NCBI RefSeq assembly: GCF_019059575.1
Contig: NW_024881625.1
Coordinates: forward strand, 930,001 to 994,000
DNA: 64,000 nt
Direction: 5' to 3'
Origin: Amphibalanus amphitrite
Lineage: Eukaryota; Arthropoda; Thecostraca; Balanomorpha; Balanidae
Made by a program: the position numbers and the translations under genes. The stretch's first letter is position 1, and each line of letters begins with the position of its first letter. Below the pieces are notes generated by a model, which was not told the origin of the DNA, did no database searches, and saw only the letters and a list, made by a program, of their open reading frames with translations. Shown in pieces: positions 45,240-57,581 of the stretch.

Positions 45240-48200
45240 ATGTCTAATGTCAGGGACAGTGATACTTCGCTTTGGCTTCATAATAAATTAGGAACATCTA
45301 ACGATACATGGATTAATGGATCGATATGCTCACAGCTGAATGTCTCAGTACTGAGAAACATTCGTGAGTGTTTTGTAAATTTGCAAACACAAGTAAAATT
45401 GAAGCTTCTTTTGGCACTTCTTCACACTCCAAGAAGGAACTTAGAAGAAGTAAGTCTATGTTTATTTTGGCAACTTAACAACGTGTGACTAATGCATGTT
45501 AATACCCTAGGTGGGCTCTGCTAGCAAAATTTTGAGACCATGGAAACTGTGTTGATGTGTCACAATTTAGCGCTATGGCGAAAGATGGGCGTCCTGTTCA
45601 AGTGTCTGTGGCTGCTAGTGCTACAGCTCCTGCGGTGTAAAAGGCTGGGCTTAGCTAGTGGCCAATCAGTCAACATACACAAGAGTTTCTGCCATCCTGA
45701 TAGGCCACTGGATAAGCCCCACCTTTTTAAGCACGAAAGCCATGGCAGTCACAGACACTTGAACCGGGCCCTGGTTTCCCTTTGATGTTAGATGGTTACA
45801 TGTCACTTGTGCTGGAAAGATGGATCATTAAGTTTACCTTAAATCTCATGAGTGTAATATTGCCCCTGCGGTGGTGTGGGTTACCCACGATAGGTACTGG
45901 AAAGCCATCAAATGCACTTTTATTCATTTTTGTAGTTCTCATAATTCTCACAAGGTATGCATTATGTTATCTTGATGGTTGATAATTTTCCATTCAAGTT
46001 GATAATTTTCCACAAATTGATGCATAACTCGAAAATGAATGGAGCTGCAGGCTACAGTACCTCATAAAAGTGCATTTGGTAGCCCTGGTAATGCTTTTTT
46101 GTATTTTTTTGTGGAAAATCTGAAAGAATGTTGAAAGAGCCTTCAAATGCACTTTTCCGCGGCGCTGTAGCTCTATCATGGATGCTCTATTATTCCTGAA
46201 TTATGAGTCAATTTATCAAAAATTGTTTGAATAGGCGAAATTTAACATTTGCAGACCTCTCGTGGCCTTGATATTTGACCTGGCCTGATAAATGATTCAA
46301 GTACTTTTTTCGTAATTACGCTCTTTCTATACCACTTACCGCGTGTCGCTACGTGACCCAGAAGCCGAGTTAGTAGGGGGAGCGTACAAACGCGCCCCGC
46401 AGCACTCCACAAAAAATTCAGACCACCAGCACTTAACAGGTTTAAATAGGATAATCGAGCTGCAAGCAATGGAAGTTGTGTTTCAGAGGAACGCAGGAGC
46501 GAGCAGCAAAGCAACGTTTTAGGAATGTTGGACCCGGTTGCGCTGGGCATAATTTTAGCTTAAAGATACAAGTTTCCTGGAGCCCCTGAAATGAGACTGT
46601 TTGAGCTGTCCTGATGATGTTTGGGTGATGACGATAGAGCGTTGCAAGCTAGGTTCTTAATGAAACTGGTTGCTTGATTGCCCTTTGTTGCTGCTGTCTG
46701 CTAAGCTCTGCCGTCCAAAGGCAAAAACGCATATGTCGGGTGATGACCTGACCCGACATATGCGCTTTTGCCTTTGGACGGCAGAGCTAGTGGCGCTGGA
46801 GAATCTACACAATCTGTCGCCGGTTAGAAACTAATACTAGCGAATCAGCTACACTCGTTAGTGTTGTTAGCTGACTATCCGACCCTTGTTTCAGTGGAAA
46901 GTCGACATCGAGGAGATCCTCGAGATTGCTGCTCTGGACTCAGACCAATGGGTATCAATGCTGGCTGAGGTCATGAAAACATTCCCGGCAACGGGGAATT
47001 TCAACACGGAAATCGGCAATGTCGAGGAGAATAGGAAGATCTTCGGTGACCTGATTCAGGAGCTGCAGAAGCTGGGTGAGTCTCGAGGACGCTTCAGGTG
47101 ATCATATATTCCAAAAGAGAAAGTGTTCTAGACTGCATATGGTATGTTTGGAACGCAGATGCTCTGCTATATGATAATTTTGCTCATTTTATGGTGGTAA
47201 CTGCTAAGGTATAGATAATACACCCGCCTAATTTTAACCAATCTGTCTACTATCTTTGCATTAGTTTGTAGGCTCCTCTAGTTCACTGTATTGTCAATTT
47301 GCCATCTATTTGTCACAAATGTATTTCAAATATCCATAAAGGAAGAATTTATTCATATTTTCTTGTCCTCGGTGGATATGTGGGACCAGCTAAGACCGAA
47401 AGTTTCACGTTCTCTAGCGCTGATAATTCCTAGCATCACAACGTATGCGCCTGTGTTACCACTGTAGTGTAGTATTTGTGGATTGCCGTTTGACGTTGGC
47501 CGCCTGCTGCGTTGTTTGCAGTGCGGAAGACACTGGACGTCGATCTGCTGCCCCTGGAGTGTCACTACCTGAACCGGGCGGCGCTGGCGGCCACCACCGG
47601 CCAGCTGGTGAGTGGCGCCCTCCCTGCGCCCTCCAGCGGGGCTGCCCTTCCGGTCCCTCCGCCCGGGATGGTGGGGCGCCCGCCGACACTGGGTCTCAGT
47701 CAGGCACTGCGACTGGGCATCCGGAGGGTGTCGTGGCGCAGGATGAACTGGGCTCCTCACAATCCTCAGCCCACGTCCGGTTATACAGATACGTGCTGTT
47801 TTGAATGTGTGTGTACTCAAAGTTATGAGACATTACCAGGCCCTGATTCGTTGATTAGCTTTAATGAAAACGCAACAGAACTTTGGCTTCATACGGATCC
47901 GTGCTTCTACTTTAATTAATTTCATTGTATGTAATACAATCCTTGCATCTTAAATCAAAATTTATTTTCGATTTCTTTATTTGTTTTCCACATCAATGCA
48001 ACATGATAAAATGCCACAATGCAATAGAAGGGGTCGGAATTCCCCTCGCAAAGCCCATGCCTATGATTTGTTGCACGGGCTCCGTTGTTTCGTTGGTTAG
48101 TTACCGATCGTTCGCTGCCCACCAGCCAAGTCTCACCCCCGCCTCCTGTCCCTGACGATCAGCCGCAGCCGGAGAAGCACTTCTCGCTGCGCCGGAAGCC

Positions 48201-50525
48201 CAAGTCGGCGGCGCTGAAGCTGGAGCTGCTGCAGAAGGCGCAGGACATCAGCGCGCAGCTGAAGAAGACGGTGGTGCCCTCGGTTCCGGTCCGCTCGCGG
48301 GGAATGCCGCGGAAAATGGACAACTCCGGTGAGTGCCGCAGCCAGCCGAGAATAGTTGAACCGAAAATGACTCAGCGCTTGAATACATCGCTTTGTCTAG
48401 GAGTATTTTTGTTAACATCTGTTTAGTTTTGGCACTTATAGCGGGATGAGTATTGAAAAACTTCAGCTACATGGCAGCGAGTATTATGTGACCCCCCCCC
48501 CCCCCCCCAGCTGGTTCCTTGTTACCAACAAATAAGATAGTTGTCGGAATCCGCTCGAGGTGTCTGATATACAGTGTCCTTACCGTCTGTGTGTGCTGGC
48601 CGTATGCGTCAGTGCCGTCTACTAAGTGTGTCTGTGTGCTGACTGCCGCCGTACTCTCAGCCCCTCTGCGCGGCATCCCGAGCCGGCTGCCCTCCGGCGG
48701 GTTCACCGGCACCAGTAACCTGTCGCGCCTATCGGCGGCCGCCGGCGCCCCGGCCTCCCGGCTGCCCCGCACCCCGGCCGGACGCAAGGAGGGGCGCGTC
48801 AAAATGCTCGACATCAACGAACAGCCCATCGGCTTCCAGGCGCAACTGCAGCAGGGCAAAAACAAACGGAAAAAGCTGCCAGGTGAGTGCCCTGCCCGGC
48901 CGGCCGAGTGGCACATTGTCCCACCGGGGCATAGTGGTATGCGCTGGCGACGCCGCTTTGGCGCCAAATCGGTGCGCTCATGTCCTATAATGCTATAGGC
49001 GCTATAGGCTGTCATGTTTTGGCATTGAGTTTAAAGCTTTTTCATTCGTAATAATGTATCAGTAATGAATGTTGTGTGTTGTAAGCAAATTGGGTTGAGG
49101 AAATTGGGTTGTTGGTAGACGAATCTGCGGCCGATAATTCTGTCCTTCATTGAGCAAAATGCGAACAAAATTAATTCTTGGGGCCCTCCACGATTTTGTT
49201 TACATGCATGCGGTCATAAACAACGTCACCTTTAAGGAGACCCCCTTCAGCTGCGCCTTGCTCCAGTCACACCGGTTTGCTATGACGGTGATGGTGTCTG
49301 AACTAACGTGGCCCGTCATAACTGTGTGACCATCAGAGGACATGGCGTCTGCTGTTACCTGACCCGTCCCCTGACTCGTCCCCTGGCCCTTCCCTGACCC
49401 GTCCCCTGACCCATCCTCTGACCTGATGAACCCACAGAGGACGAGGAGCAGCCGAAGGAGGCGGCGCCGGCCCCGGCTGCGGCCGGCGCGCCGGCCTCCA
49501 AGCGCCAGAAGCCGGCCGAGGAGCGGGTACCGGCCACGCCCGACTACGCGGCCGGTCTGCTGTCGGCCAACCCGCCGACTCCGGCGCCGGTGGCGGCCGC
49601 CGAGCCGCCGCCGCAGACTCCACAGGCGACGCCCACGCCGGCCACCAGTGAGTGGGCGGCTGTGCCGACCAGCGGGCCCGGGAATCCACACGGCACCATA
49701 CTCTCTACCTATATACGAGGCGGGGAGGCGGGTGATGTTCTGCGTTCAGCATTGCGCCAGCTTGTGTTGCGTCCGATGAGTCCAACATCACTTTGTTGTC
49801 AGTTATCACCTTTTCGAGAGGCGAAACGATTTTTGCGAATTTCCTAGCATCATTGAGGGCGTGGACATTTCTCAAATGCTGCCGACACTGGAATAATTTT
49901 CTTCTGTAGAGGCGACAAGATCCGCTATGGAAAACTATTTTCCTGTTTGAGTTTCAGCTAAATTTCTGGTCTGCCTGACTCCATTTTATTTTCGTACCTA
50001 CGTTTCTGTCCCGCTGACGGTCGTTCCTCCGTCAGACGGCGTGTCGCGGCCGACGCAGGCGGCGCCGGCGGCCGGGCTCGTCTCCGCCCAGTCCATGTAC
50101 CAGTCGCAGCCGCCGGCGTACGAGCCGTCGCAGCCGGCCGTGCAGCCGCCGCAGCCGTACCAGCAGCAGCAGCAGCCCGAGCAGCCCGGGCAGCAGGTGC
50201 AGGTACGGCCTGAACGCCTGGCGACGATAGACCAGAGCGGAACCTAGTCGCGAGCGCGGGAATGAGCTATGGTGCGCCGCGGCGGATTTGAGTGTCCAAG
50301 GGTATCTATCCTGTCCGGGATTTTCGATTGGCCAATAAGTGCTGCACATGGCGCTAGTGAATTTGTAGAGATATGCCTAAAGTGTAGTCGCCTGTTTCAC
50401 CAGTGGAGACCACACGTCCTGATGTCCGTGACTGACGGTGTGTGTTTGTGTACGTGTCAGCAGCACGTGCTGGTTCCGCGGGTGGCTGAGTACAGCAGCC
50501 AGCAGCCGGTGGCCGCCCAGCAGCC

Positions 50526-50563
<38 letters not shown>

Positions 50564-51991
50564 TGGCCATCATCGCCCAGCCGCAGGTGAGCCGTGATTG
50601 GGACTGTGCCGGCGCTAACACGGGATCGATGGTAGAAGATTCACTTTGAAATGCCACCCAATGATGGCTAATGAGTATAGCTTAAGGCAGAATAAGTTCA
50701 CAAGCTCTGCTATCAAACCAGACCAGTTCACGGGCACCCGGCACACTGCCAGCTGCGTGCGGTGTGTGCGCTGCGTCCAGCAGGCGTGGGGGTAGGCTTC
50801 ATCCATGGGGTAGGGGATGGGTAGGCGGTTCTGACGTCACGGCTGCGTGCGGTGGACGGTCCGCTGTGGCCAGTCCCGACCGGCCACATCGCTGTGTGCG
50901 GTGACGGAAGGCTGACGTAGGGACGCAGTGGGCGGAGCTTGGAGACTGTGTGCGGTCCGACCGCACACAGGGTCCGTGAACAGCCCTCAGATGTGAGTTC
51001 TTTATAATTGAATTCATACAAGTCATATGCCAGTCTTGGCGGCTTTTGCTGACTTGTAATATCAATCGACTCTGACTGTCTGATCAAAATGATCACTAAA
51101 TGTGTAGTACTAAATGCAGTAGCACTGCAATATACCCTTGGTGTCATGACTTGAATAAACACCACTATTCGGTTGCGTTCATTCGTTTTCACCGCCCGAC
51201 TTTAGGTGAGGTCGCTGTCTGTAGCGCTGTTGGCGGCGCGCTGTTGTGACACTGACTGGCGACTCCGGCAGGCGAACACGCAGCGTCGAGGGCTGACGCT
51301 GACCCGCGAGCAGATGCTCGAGGCGCAGGAGATGTTCCGCACGGCCAATAAGGTCACACGGCCCGAGAAGGCGCTCATCCTGGGCTTCATCGCCGGCTCC
51401 AGGGGTGAGCGGACGGTGACGGGTGGCGGGCAGGCCGGGAGGGCTTTTCACTGCAAGTGAGGCTAGGGGCCGGGGAGCAGTCAGGGGAGGTTAGGGGTTG
51501 TCCTACGTAGGAGACGTTATGGGCGGGGGGAGGGGGGGGGGGGGCGGAGGGTGCGCGGAGGGTGCGCGGTCCAGTGTAGGGAAGAGATGGAGCGAAGGTA
51601 GATGGGATATATCACGGTGGCTTATATGGGACGAGCGAAAAGGCTAAATAGATCTGAGGGACGATACATTAGTAAAGTAACGGACGCCATATTAATTGCC
51701 CATGAAAAGGGCGCCCTCGTCCGACGATGCTCGGTCGGCTAGCGCTGAATCAGCTCACGTTCTATGCGCGCCACTGACGGATTGTGTGTTCGTGTGTGCG
51801 CAGACAACCCGTGCCCTCACCTGGGTAACGTGGTCACCATCAAGCTATCGGAGGACCCGGAGACGCTGCAGCCGAGTGAGGGCGCCGGCCTGGTGCCCAT
51901 GGTGGCCGAGACCCACTTCCAAATGAACTACTCCACCGGCGAGTGGAAACGCATCAAAAAGTTCAGCCGCCGCGACGGCGTGCCCACGTGA
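45240..51991 (+). CDS. NELFA: Negative elongation factor subunit A, ten coding exons
   Basis: Subunit of NELF, the nuclear complex that with DSIF holds RNA polymerase II in promoter-proximal pause. Exons: 45240-45449, 46895-47075, 47522-47607, 48163-48328, 48661-48882, 49438-49647, 50036-50202, 50461-50586, 51272-51404, 51804-51991. Introns are GT-AG with compatible phases; 1689 nt gives 562 residues (human 528). Family landmarks: RDSDTSLWLHNKLGTSNDTW at the N terminus, KLKLLLALLHTPRRN, LPLECHYLNRAAL, KHFSLRRKPKSAALKLELLQ, TPDYAAGL, LTREQMLEAQEMFRTANKVT with RPEKALILGFIAGSR, and an acidic-aromatic C terminus ending FSRRDGVPT. Exons 6-8 code an Ala/Pro/Gln-rich linker, including 12 consecutive Gln from CAG codons (50527-50562), which explains the extra length. 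The exon 4 acceptor (48163) could also be 48169. Confidence 0.96.
46704..46788. repeat. Intronic hairpin in NELF-A intron 1
   Basis: Two 38-bp arms (46704-46741 and 46751-46788) are inverse copies with one mismatch, around a 9-nt loop. The sequence AGCTCTGCCGTCCAAAGGCA starts the left arm. It could be a tiny MITE, or a pre-miRNA-like hairpin if transcribed with the intron. Confidence 0.85.
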
Positions 51992-53291
51992 GAGGCCGCC
52001 GGCCGCCGTGCTGAGTGACGCGCCGCCCGGGGCCGGTGGCGGGGACGCCGAGCCGGCCCGGCCGCGCAGCAGTGAGCAGCAGACAGACTAACCAACCGCG
52101 CTCACCTCAGCCCGCCACCGGCCCGGCCACTTCCTCTCTGTTGTGCGTTGGAGCAAGCTCTCGTGCGTTTTGTTTCTCCGTGTTTCGGTGCCTATGCATT
52201 CATGTGTCCGTGGGTTATATTGCCCAAGTAGGTGCGTGTGCGCGCGTGTGTACGAAGTTGTTATATGACCTTAGCGAACCGCTGGAGATATGGATAGGTG
52301 TTGGTTTACGGCGCTCACCTGACAGAGCGTCCCGGCCCGTGTGAGGGAGCACCTGAACGGCGCAATGTGCCGCAGTACTGCCAGGCACGGCAACGGGGCG
52401 GGTCCCCTCGCAGCGTACCGGCCGACGCGACTAGTGTACGGTGTCCCGGACTGGCCACGACCACATCACACACATATAGCGCCGTATTTTCGCCAGATTT
52501 GGAGCCGTGCTTGTACAATGTCCTCCAGAATATATGAGTTTGGATAATGTGCCGCCTGTATTTGGTGGATGCCCCTTCATTGTTCCGAGGTTTCACGGAG
52601 CGTCGAGCGGGCGGTACCCTGGGCAATGGGGAAGCTTTGACGTAATCGACGAAAGCTTTTGAATTGTCACACGCCTCGCATTTGTAAGTGGTGTTGTAAT
52701 ATTTTGTATGTATTCTGACCCTCAGAGACTCGAGATATTGGGAAACACCAGCTGCATCAACGTCATGAGCGGTGTCGGGGAAAAAACGGCAGAGATGCAG
52801 GAAGCGCAGGAAGGCAGGAAGTCGATAGCAGCGGCCAGCGATATCAGCAAGGGACTGCCGGCCTCGCCCTCAGTCCTGTTCGATAGCAGGATTTTGATAT
52901 GAGCTACGCCATATTTGATGACGTTAATTTATGTATTTTGTTTCTTTTTTGGGAAGTATTCAATACAATAATTTTTCAAGGCATCAAAATAGTACAAGAT
53001 GACCCAAAAAACATCAATTTTCTTTGCAGTTTCTTTTACTGATATGAATTCAAATTACCATGAAAAAAAACAGACGCTAGAGCCGTCACAAGCCAAATTC
53101 CGAACACTTACATATTCCACAACCAAAAGTGGCGCGCCTGAGGCGTATTTCGATCATCTTACTTCGGGGAATTCAGGCTTTTTTTGTTGTTTTTCGGTGT
53201 CATTTTATGCGACTGCTGAGGAGCTGTAAGATAGGATTGTTGGCTTAGTTTGGGCTTGGGCCTAGTCACACATTTCAGTCAATATCTTATC
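51992..53291 (+). other. NELF-A 3' UTR and spacer to ARPC3
   Basis: GC-rich sequence continues for several hundred bases after the NELF-A stop. An open frame ending at 52902 after an acceptor-like CTGACCCTCAG (near 52724) looks mildly coding (GVGEKTAEMQEAQEGRKSIA) but has no recognised homology. The ARPC3 promoter must lie in the last few hundred bases. No polyadenylation signal was assigned. Confidence 0.4.
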
Positions 53292-55021
53292 ATGCCGGTA
53301 CGTATCTTAGCTGTAATAATGTATCATAGGCTTCTGCAAATTTAGTTTTTTTTTTTTCAATTTCAGTTGATTTTTGACTAGACACTTACATAGGTAATAA
53401 AAATAGGGCTGCGAACTGTGAAGGCTAGTTTTTTAAATACAAATCCTGTCTGATATTTAATAATGTTTATTAGTTAAATACGGCAAAGGTACCTACCTAC
53501 CTAGATATGGCTGTACAAATGTAGATTGAGACGCTCAAGCAAATGAGGAAAATATGTAGACTCGTACTAGATGCTACTAATGGTTGCCATGGGCTGCCTG
53601 TCTTGCAGGCTTACCACTCTCAGTACACCAGCCCACCAGGCCTGGTGGCCAACATGGCCCTGCTGCCGGTGCGGACCCAGTACCGAGGCCCTGCACCACG
53701 TGCAACAGACTCAGACATCATTGACGAGGCAATAGGATACTTCAAGGCCAATGTCTTCTTCAGGACGTATGAGATCAAGGTATGTGTAGGACTTTTACCA
53801 GATTTACCAATAAAATGCCTCGCTATAGCTATTTGTGTATAACTCTCCTCAGTTTCAGACTCTGCATGTGGAAACACCTGGTTGGAAATAGTGCTGAATT
53901 ACTGTGTTATGTAATGGTTGATACTTATGGTGCTCTTCATATGAGGGTGACTGAGTGCCGCTGTTTGTTTCAGAGCGAGGCGGACCGCACGCTCATCTAC
54001 CTAACCCTCTACATCACCGAGTGTCTGAAGAAGCTGCAGAAGTGCGCCAACAAGAACGCCGCCCTGCAGGAGATGTACACGCTGGCCATCTCGCGGTTCG
54101 ACATCCCCGGAGAGGCCGGCTTCCCGCTGAACTCCGTCTACGGGAAGCCCAAGGACGATACCGAGGCCGGTCAGTGCCCACGCGCTGGTGGGATGGCATG
54201 AGGTCAGGGGTGTGGGGGAGGCGGCTGTACGGACTGAGCTACAGTCAGACGAGTCTGGATGACCGACGCGGTGGGTAGGATCTGCTAGTAACACGTCCTG
54301 GAAGTGATCGAGTGGTGTTTTACCTCGTCGATCTCCTCGCTTTTGTATGGCGTAGGCATGGCTCCTGAAGCCGAGTGGGACCGTTTTAAGAATACCGAGC
54401 AGTGAGCATTCTGTTGTTACTTTCATCGTGTATGTTAAGTCAGGTCAATAAAAATGGTAAAATTGACCTTATGCTCATAATATCGGAGGAATTCGTTGAA
54501 AAAAGTCCAATGAATTTCTCTGATGTTATGAGCATAAGGTCAATTTTACCATTTTTATTGAGTACAATCATGCTCAAAGAAGCGTAGTACCATATAAAAT
54601 TTCGTCAGGTCCTTCACATTGTGTGGATCATATGCTACTTTAGCGATTACGGCACCTGTCTAATCGTGACCGAGGCTTAGCTACGCGGTATAGAAGCACT
54701 TTTATTTCGCACCCGTTTCGCCACGTAACAGACCAGTCACTCTCGCACTCGCTGTGTTTGTTACTCACGTCTGTTCTGTGTTTCACAGACCAGATGCGCC
54801 AGTACCTGACCCGGCTGCGCCCCTGTGTTTGTTTGTTACTCACGTCTGTTCTGTGTTTCACAGACCAGATGCGCCAGTACCTGACCCAGCTGCGCCAAGA
54901 GACCGGCCTGCGGATCGCCGAGAAGGTCTTCAGCACCGAGGACGGCAAGCCGTCCAAGTGGTGGCTCTGCTTCTCCCGTAAGAAGTTCATGGACAAGTCG
55001 CTGGGCGGCCGCGGCCAGTAG
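53292..55021 (+). CDS. ARPC3: Actin-related protein 2/3 complex subunit 3 (p21-Arc), four coding exons
   Basis: Subunit of the cytoplasmic Arp2/3 actin-nucleating complex. Exons: 53292-53297 (only ATGCCG before GTACGT), 53609-53779, 53974-54169, 54864-55021. Phases match; 531 nt gives 176 residues (human 178). The protein begins [13 protein letters not shown]. Family landmarks: [57 protein letters not shown], a [12 protein letters not shown] segment, [38 protein letters not shown] and the ending GGRGQ. The two-codon first exon is supported by its exact fit to the conserved MP-AYH start. The last intron/exon junction is tandemly duplicated: a second acceptor at 54789 is in frame with the main one and would add 25 residues. 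Confidence 0.97.
54446..54560. repeat. Intronic hairpin in ARPC3 intron 3
   Basis: Perfectly inverse 35-bp arms (54446-54480 and 54526-54560, the left beginning CAATAAAAATGG) surround a 45-nt loop. It lies inside the intron between exons 3 and 4. No coding potential. Confidence 0.9.
54750..54900 (+). repeat. Tandem duplication of the ARPC3 exon-4 acceptor
   Basis: The ~75-bp block holding TGTTACTCACGTCTGTTCTG, the acceptor TTTCACAG and the exon start ACCAGATGCGCCAGTACCTG is present twice. Acceptors end at 54788 and 54863. The copies differ by a TTTG insertion and one exon base (CGG versus CAG). The block between the two acceptors is 75 nt and free of stops. Confidence 0.9.
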
Positions 55022-57060
55022 GCGTTTCTTCCGTTACGCCCCGGGCCGCCGGCCGGGCGGGAGCGGTACTTTGTGGACCTAAACGTGCTTTTGTATCCGT
55101 GAAGGGGAGGGGAGCGTGGGCGATATGTGATCAAACGGCGTGGGAGGGAGGGGGAGGGGAGGGGACAGCGCCGCCGCCGACCGAGCCGACTGGTCAGCTG
55201 GTACTGGGGGGGGGGGGGGGGGGCTCACCTTTCCAATGCCGCCAGCAGGTGACGCTGGCTGCCGACTGATTCACGGCGGATATGATGATCATGGTGTAGT
55301 AGACCTCATCGAGTCCATATTTATGTGATGCTTTTACTGCTAGTTAATACATTTATCCGTTAGACGGCGATATTTCGCTTCCTGAAGCTATAATACCGGG
55401 TATGCGAACCGTGTGCTGGCTCACAGAGCTCTCTGAGGACGTGCCCGCTCCGGAGTAAAGTTATTTTACAGAAACTGCTCGGCATACCAGTCTAGAGTTA
55501 CGCTACCTTTCGGAAGCATTGACGGACCTTTGCCAAATCTCAGGTACGTGCCTGTTGATGGTTGATTGGTTATTGTAGCTGTAGCGATGTCCGTTTGGAT
55601 ATGATTGAGTAATGATTAATGGGTATGGTTCAGCAGTGCCAGTGCCAGTGGCTAAGTGGCGCTGTGCTGGGACTGAAAGCTCGTTTTCCACGTCGTAGAG
55701 GGCGCTGGGTGTGGTGAGCGGTGTCATGCCCATTCAATTTTTCGACCAATTACCTCCGAGCTCAGCGTGTGGTCACTCAACGTAGGGGAGGATGGGGCAA
55801 CTTGGCCGTTTTTTTTAGAAAGCGTTGTATCTCCAAATGGCGACATATTTCCGCACTCTCTCAACGCTGGCAGGTGTCACATTCATTTTACTTTGCCTTA
55901 CAATAAACTGAAAATGATAGATTAACTACTTGTACTTAGATATTGACTTTTACAAAGGTCTGCAAAGCGGTCAAATTACCCCGCTAGCAGGTTTTTTTTT
56001 TTTTGGCCGGTGGGGTGGGGTAATTTGGGCGGTGCTCATTTGAGGCCTGGATTTGATGTTCGGACAAGTCAGCTTCAGCGTCAACAATGACGTGCGTCCT
56101 ATAAGCACTTTTTAAGGCTGACTCGGTGCTGACTTATATTCGAATGGCTTTAACTCAGGTCTTCTCAGTGATTTAACATTTTCCTGCATAGCTGATAATG
56201 CGCTTCCTTTGCACACACTGCTCAATGAAACATTCGCATTAATTTGTCAAAGATATTTTCACAATGTAACTTAAGATTAGTGAGGGTGCACTGTTTGGAA
56301 AAAATGTCAGTTTTTATTTTAGCTAAGGAATAATCGACTAATTTCAATTCAACAATGAAATAGCTCAACTCAGTATCAAACCCTTACATCTTGTAGCCTT
56401 TGCATGTCCGCTAACACGTGTTCCATACTTTTTGCGAACTGCAGATACGACTATCAGTTTGATTTGAGCAAATCCCTGGCTTCTTAGTCGTATTGCGTTG
56501 TGCAGTGTCTTGACCAGTCAGTAGCCCTTAGAAGGCCGACTGTGCCGCAATGCCACCGCCGGCGGCTGTGAACCCAAGCAGCTCGGCACCATGCGAGCTT
56601 AGCAACTCGGCTGTCCCAGCTACTCTGGTCCCAGCATGGCGATCCTGACAGCACCGGGAAAGCTGCTCCACTAGCCCTGGCCAAATTACCCCGCATTGCC
56701 ATTCTAAGAATTTTTGTCTAATTACGTCGTTATGGTTTTACGGAAATAGGTGGAATTGCTCTTGGAAACGCAAAACACCCCCAAATATGGCGCCACAATG
56801 TCGGAGTTCGTTTACAGCCCAAATACTACATGCAAGGGCGCACACAAGGGGGGGGGGCGGCACACGGGCCCGTGCCCCCCATTCGAGTAGGGTGTCCCAA
56901 CTCGAAGGATTATATAGGGGCCCATTTGAGGCGGCCGAAGGCCGCCTTAAATTGGCCCCTAATCCTTAGACCGTCGAAGACCGTGTAAAAATTAGATGAA
57001 ATAATGATTGAAAAGACCGGGAGGGCCTATCTCGTTTCACAGCAGGCCCATATGAGTCCA
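55022..57060. other. ARPC3 3' UTR, then repeat-like intergenic DNA
   Basis: Poly-G runs (55206-55222) follow the ARPC3 stop. GGGGCAACTTGGCC (55793) and an inverse-like GGCCAAATTACCCCGC (56680) suggest a diverged 0.9-kb element with GGGG(T/C)AA-type ends. GGCGGCCGAAGGCCGCC at 56930 is a short palindrome. No gene is supported. Confidence 0.35.
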
Positions 57061-57099
57061 TAAAATGCCCAGTACGCAGCCAGGGTGATTGTGGTGAAA

Positions 57100-57510
57100 T
57101 TTCAATGGCCCTCAAAAGGCCTCAAAGGGCCCACAGATGGGGTCACCGGTTCCTCAGATGGTCACGAAAGGCTCTCAGTCTCCCAGCTGTTGTCAGGGCC
57201 CTGAGCTGGCGTCAAACTAAAGGGCCCTTAGCTGGTGTCAGAGGGCCCCAGTTGGTGTCAGAGGGCCCAGTTGGTGTCAGAGGGCCCTCAGTTGGCGTCT
57301 AATGGCCATCAGAAGGCCCCAAACGATCCTCAGTTGGCGTCCAACGGTCCTCAGCTGACGTCAAGAGGCCCCCTCAACCCCTCGACTGCTCAAAGGGCCC
57401 TTGAAGGCCTCAAAGGGAACTCAAGAGACTTTAAACGGCCCTCAAAAGGCTTGAAAGGGCCCTCTGCTCGTGGCAAAAGGCTCACACCTGACGTAAATAA
57501 CAGCCTTGTC
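57100..57510 (+). repeat. Degenerate GGGCCCTCAG-unit array
   Basis: About 0.4 kb in which a 20-35-bp unit (for example AGGGCCCTCAGTTGGCGTC or AGAGGGCCCAGTTGGTGTC) is repeated irregularly. Its core matches the array at 5510-6330. Open frames here are repeat by-products. Confidence 0.7.
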
Positions 57511-57581
57511 AAAAACGGACCTGAGAGACCTTGCCGGCCCCTGCCCAGCTAACAATTTGCCGTTGTTACAACGTCGTTTAA

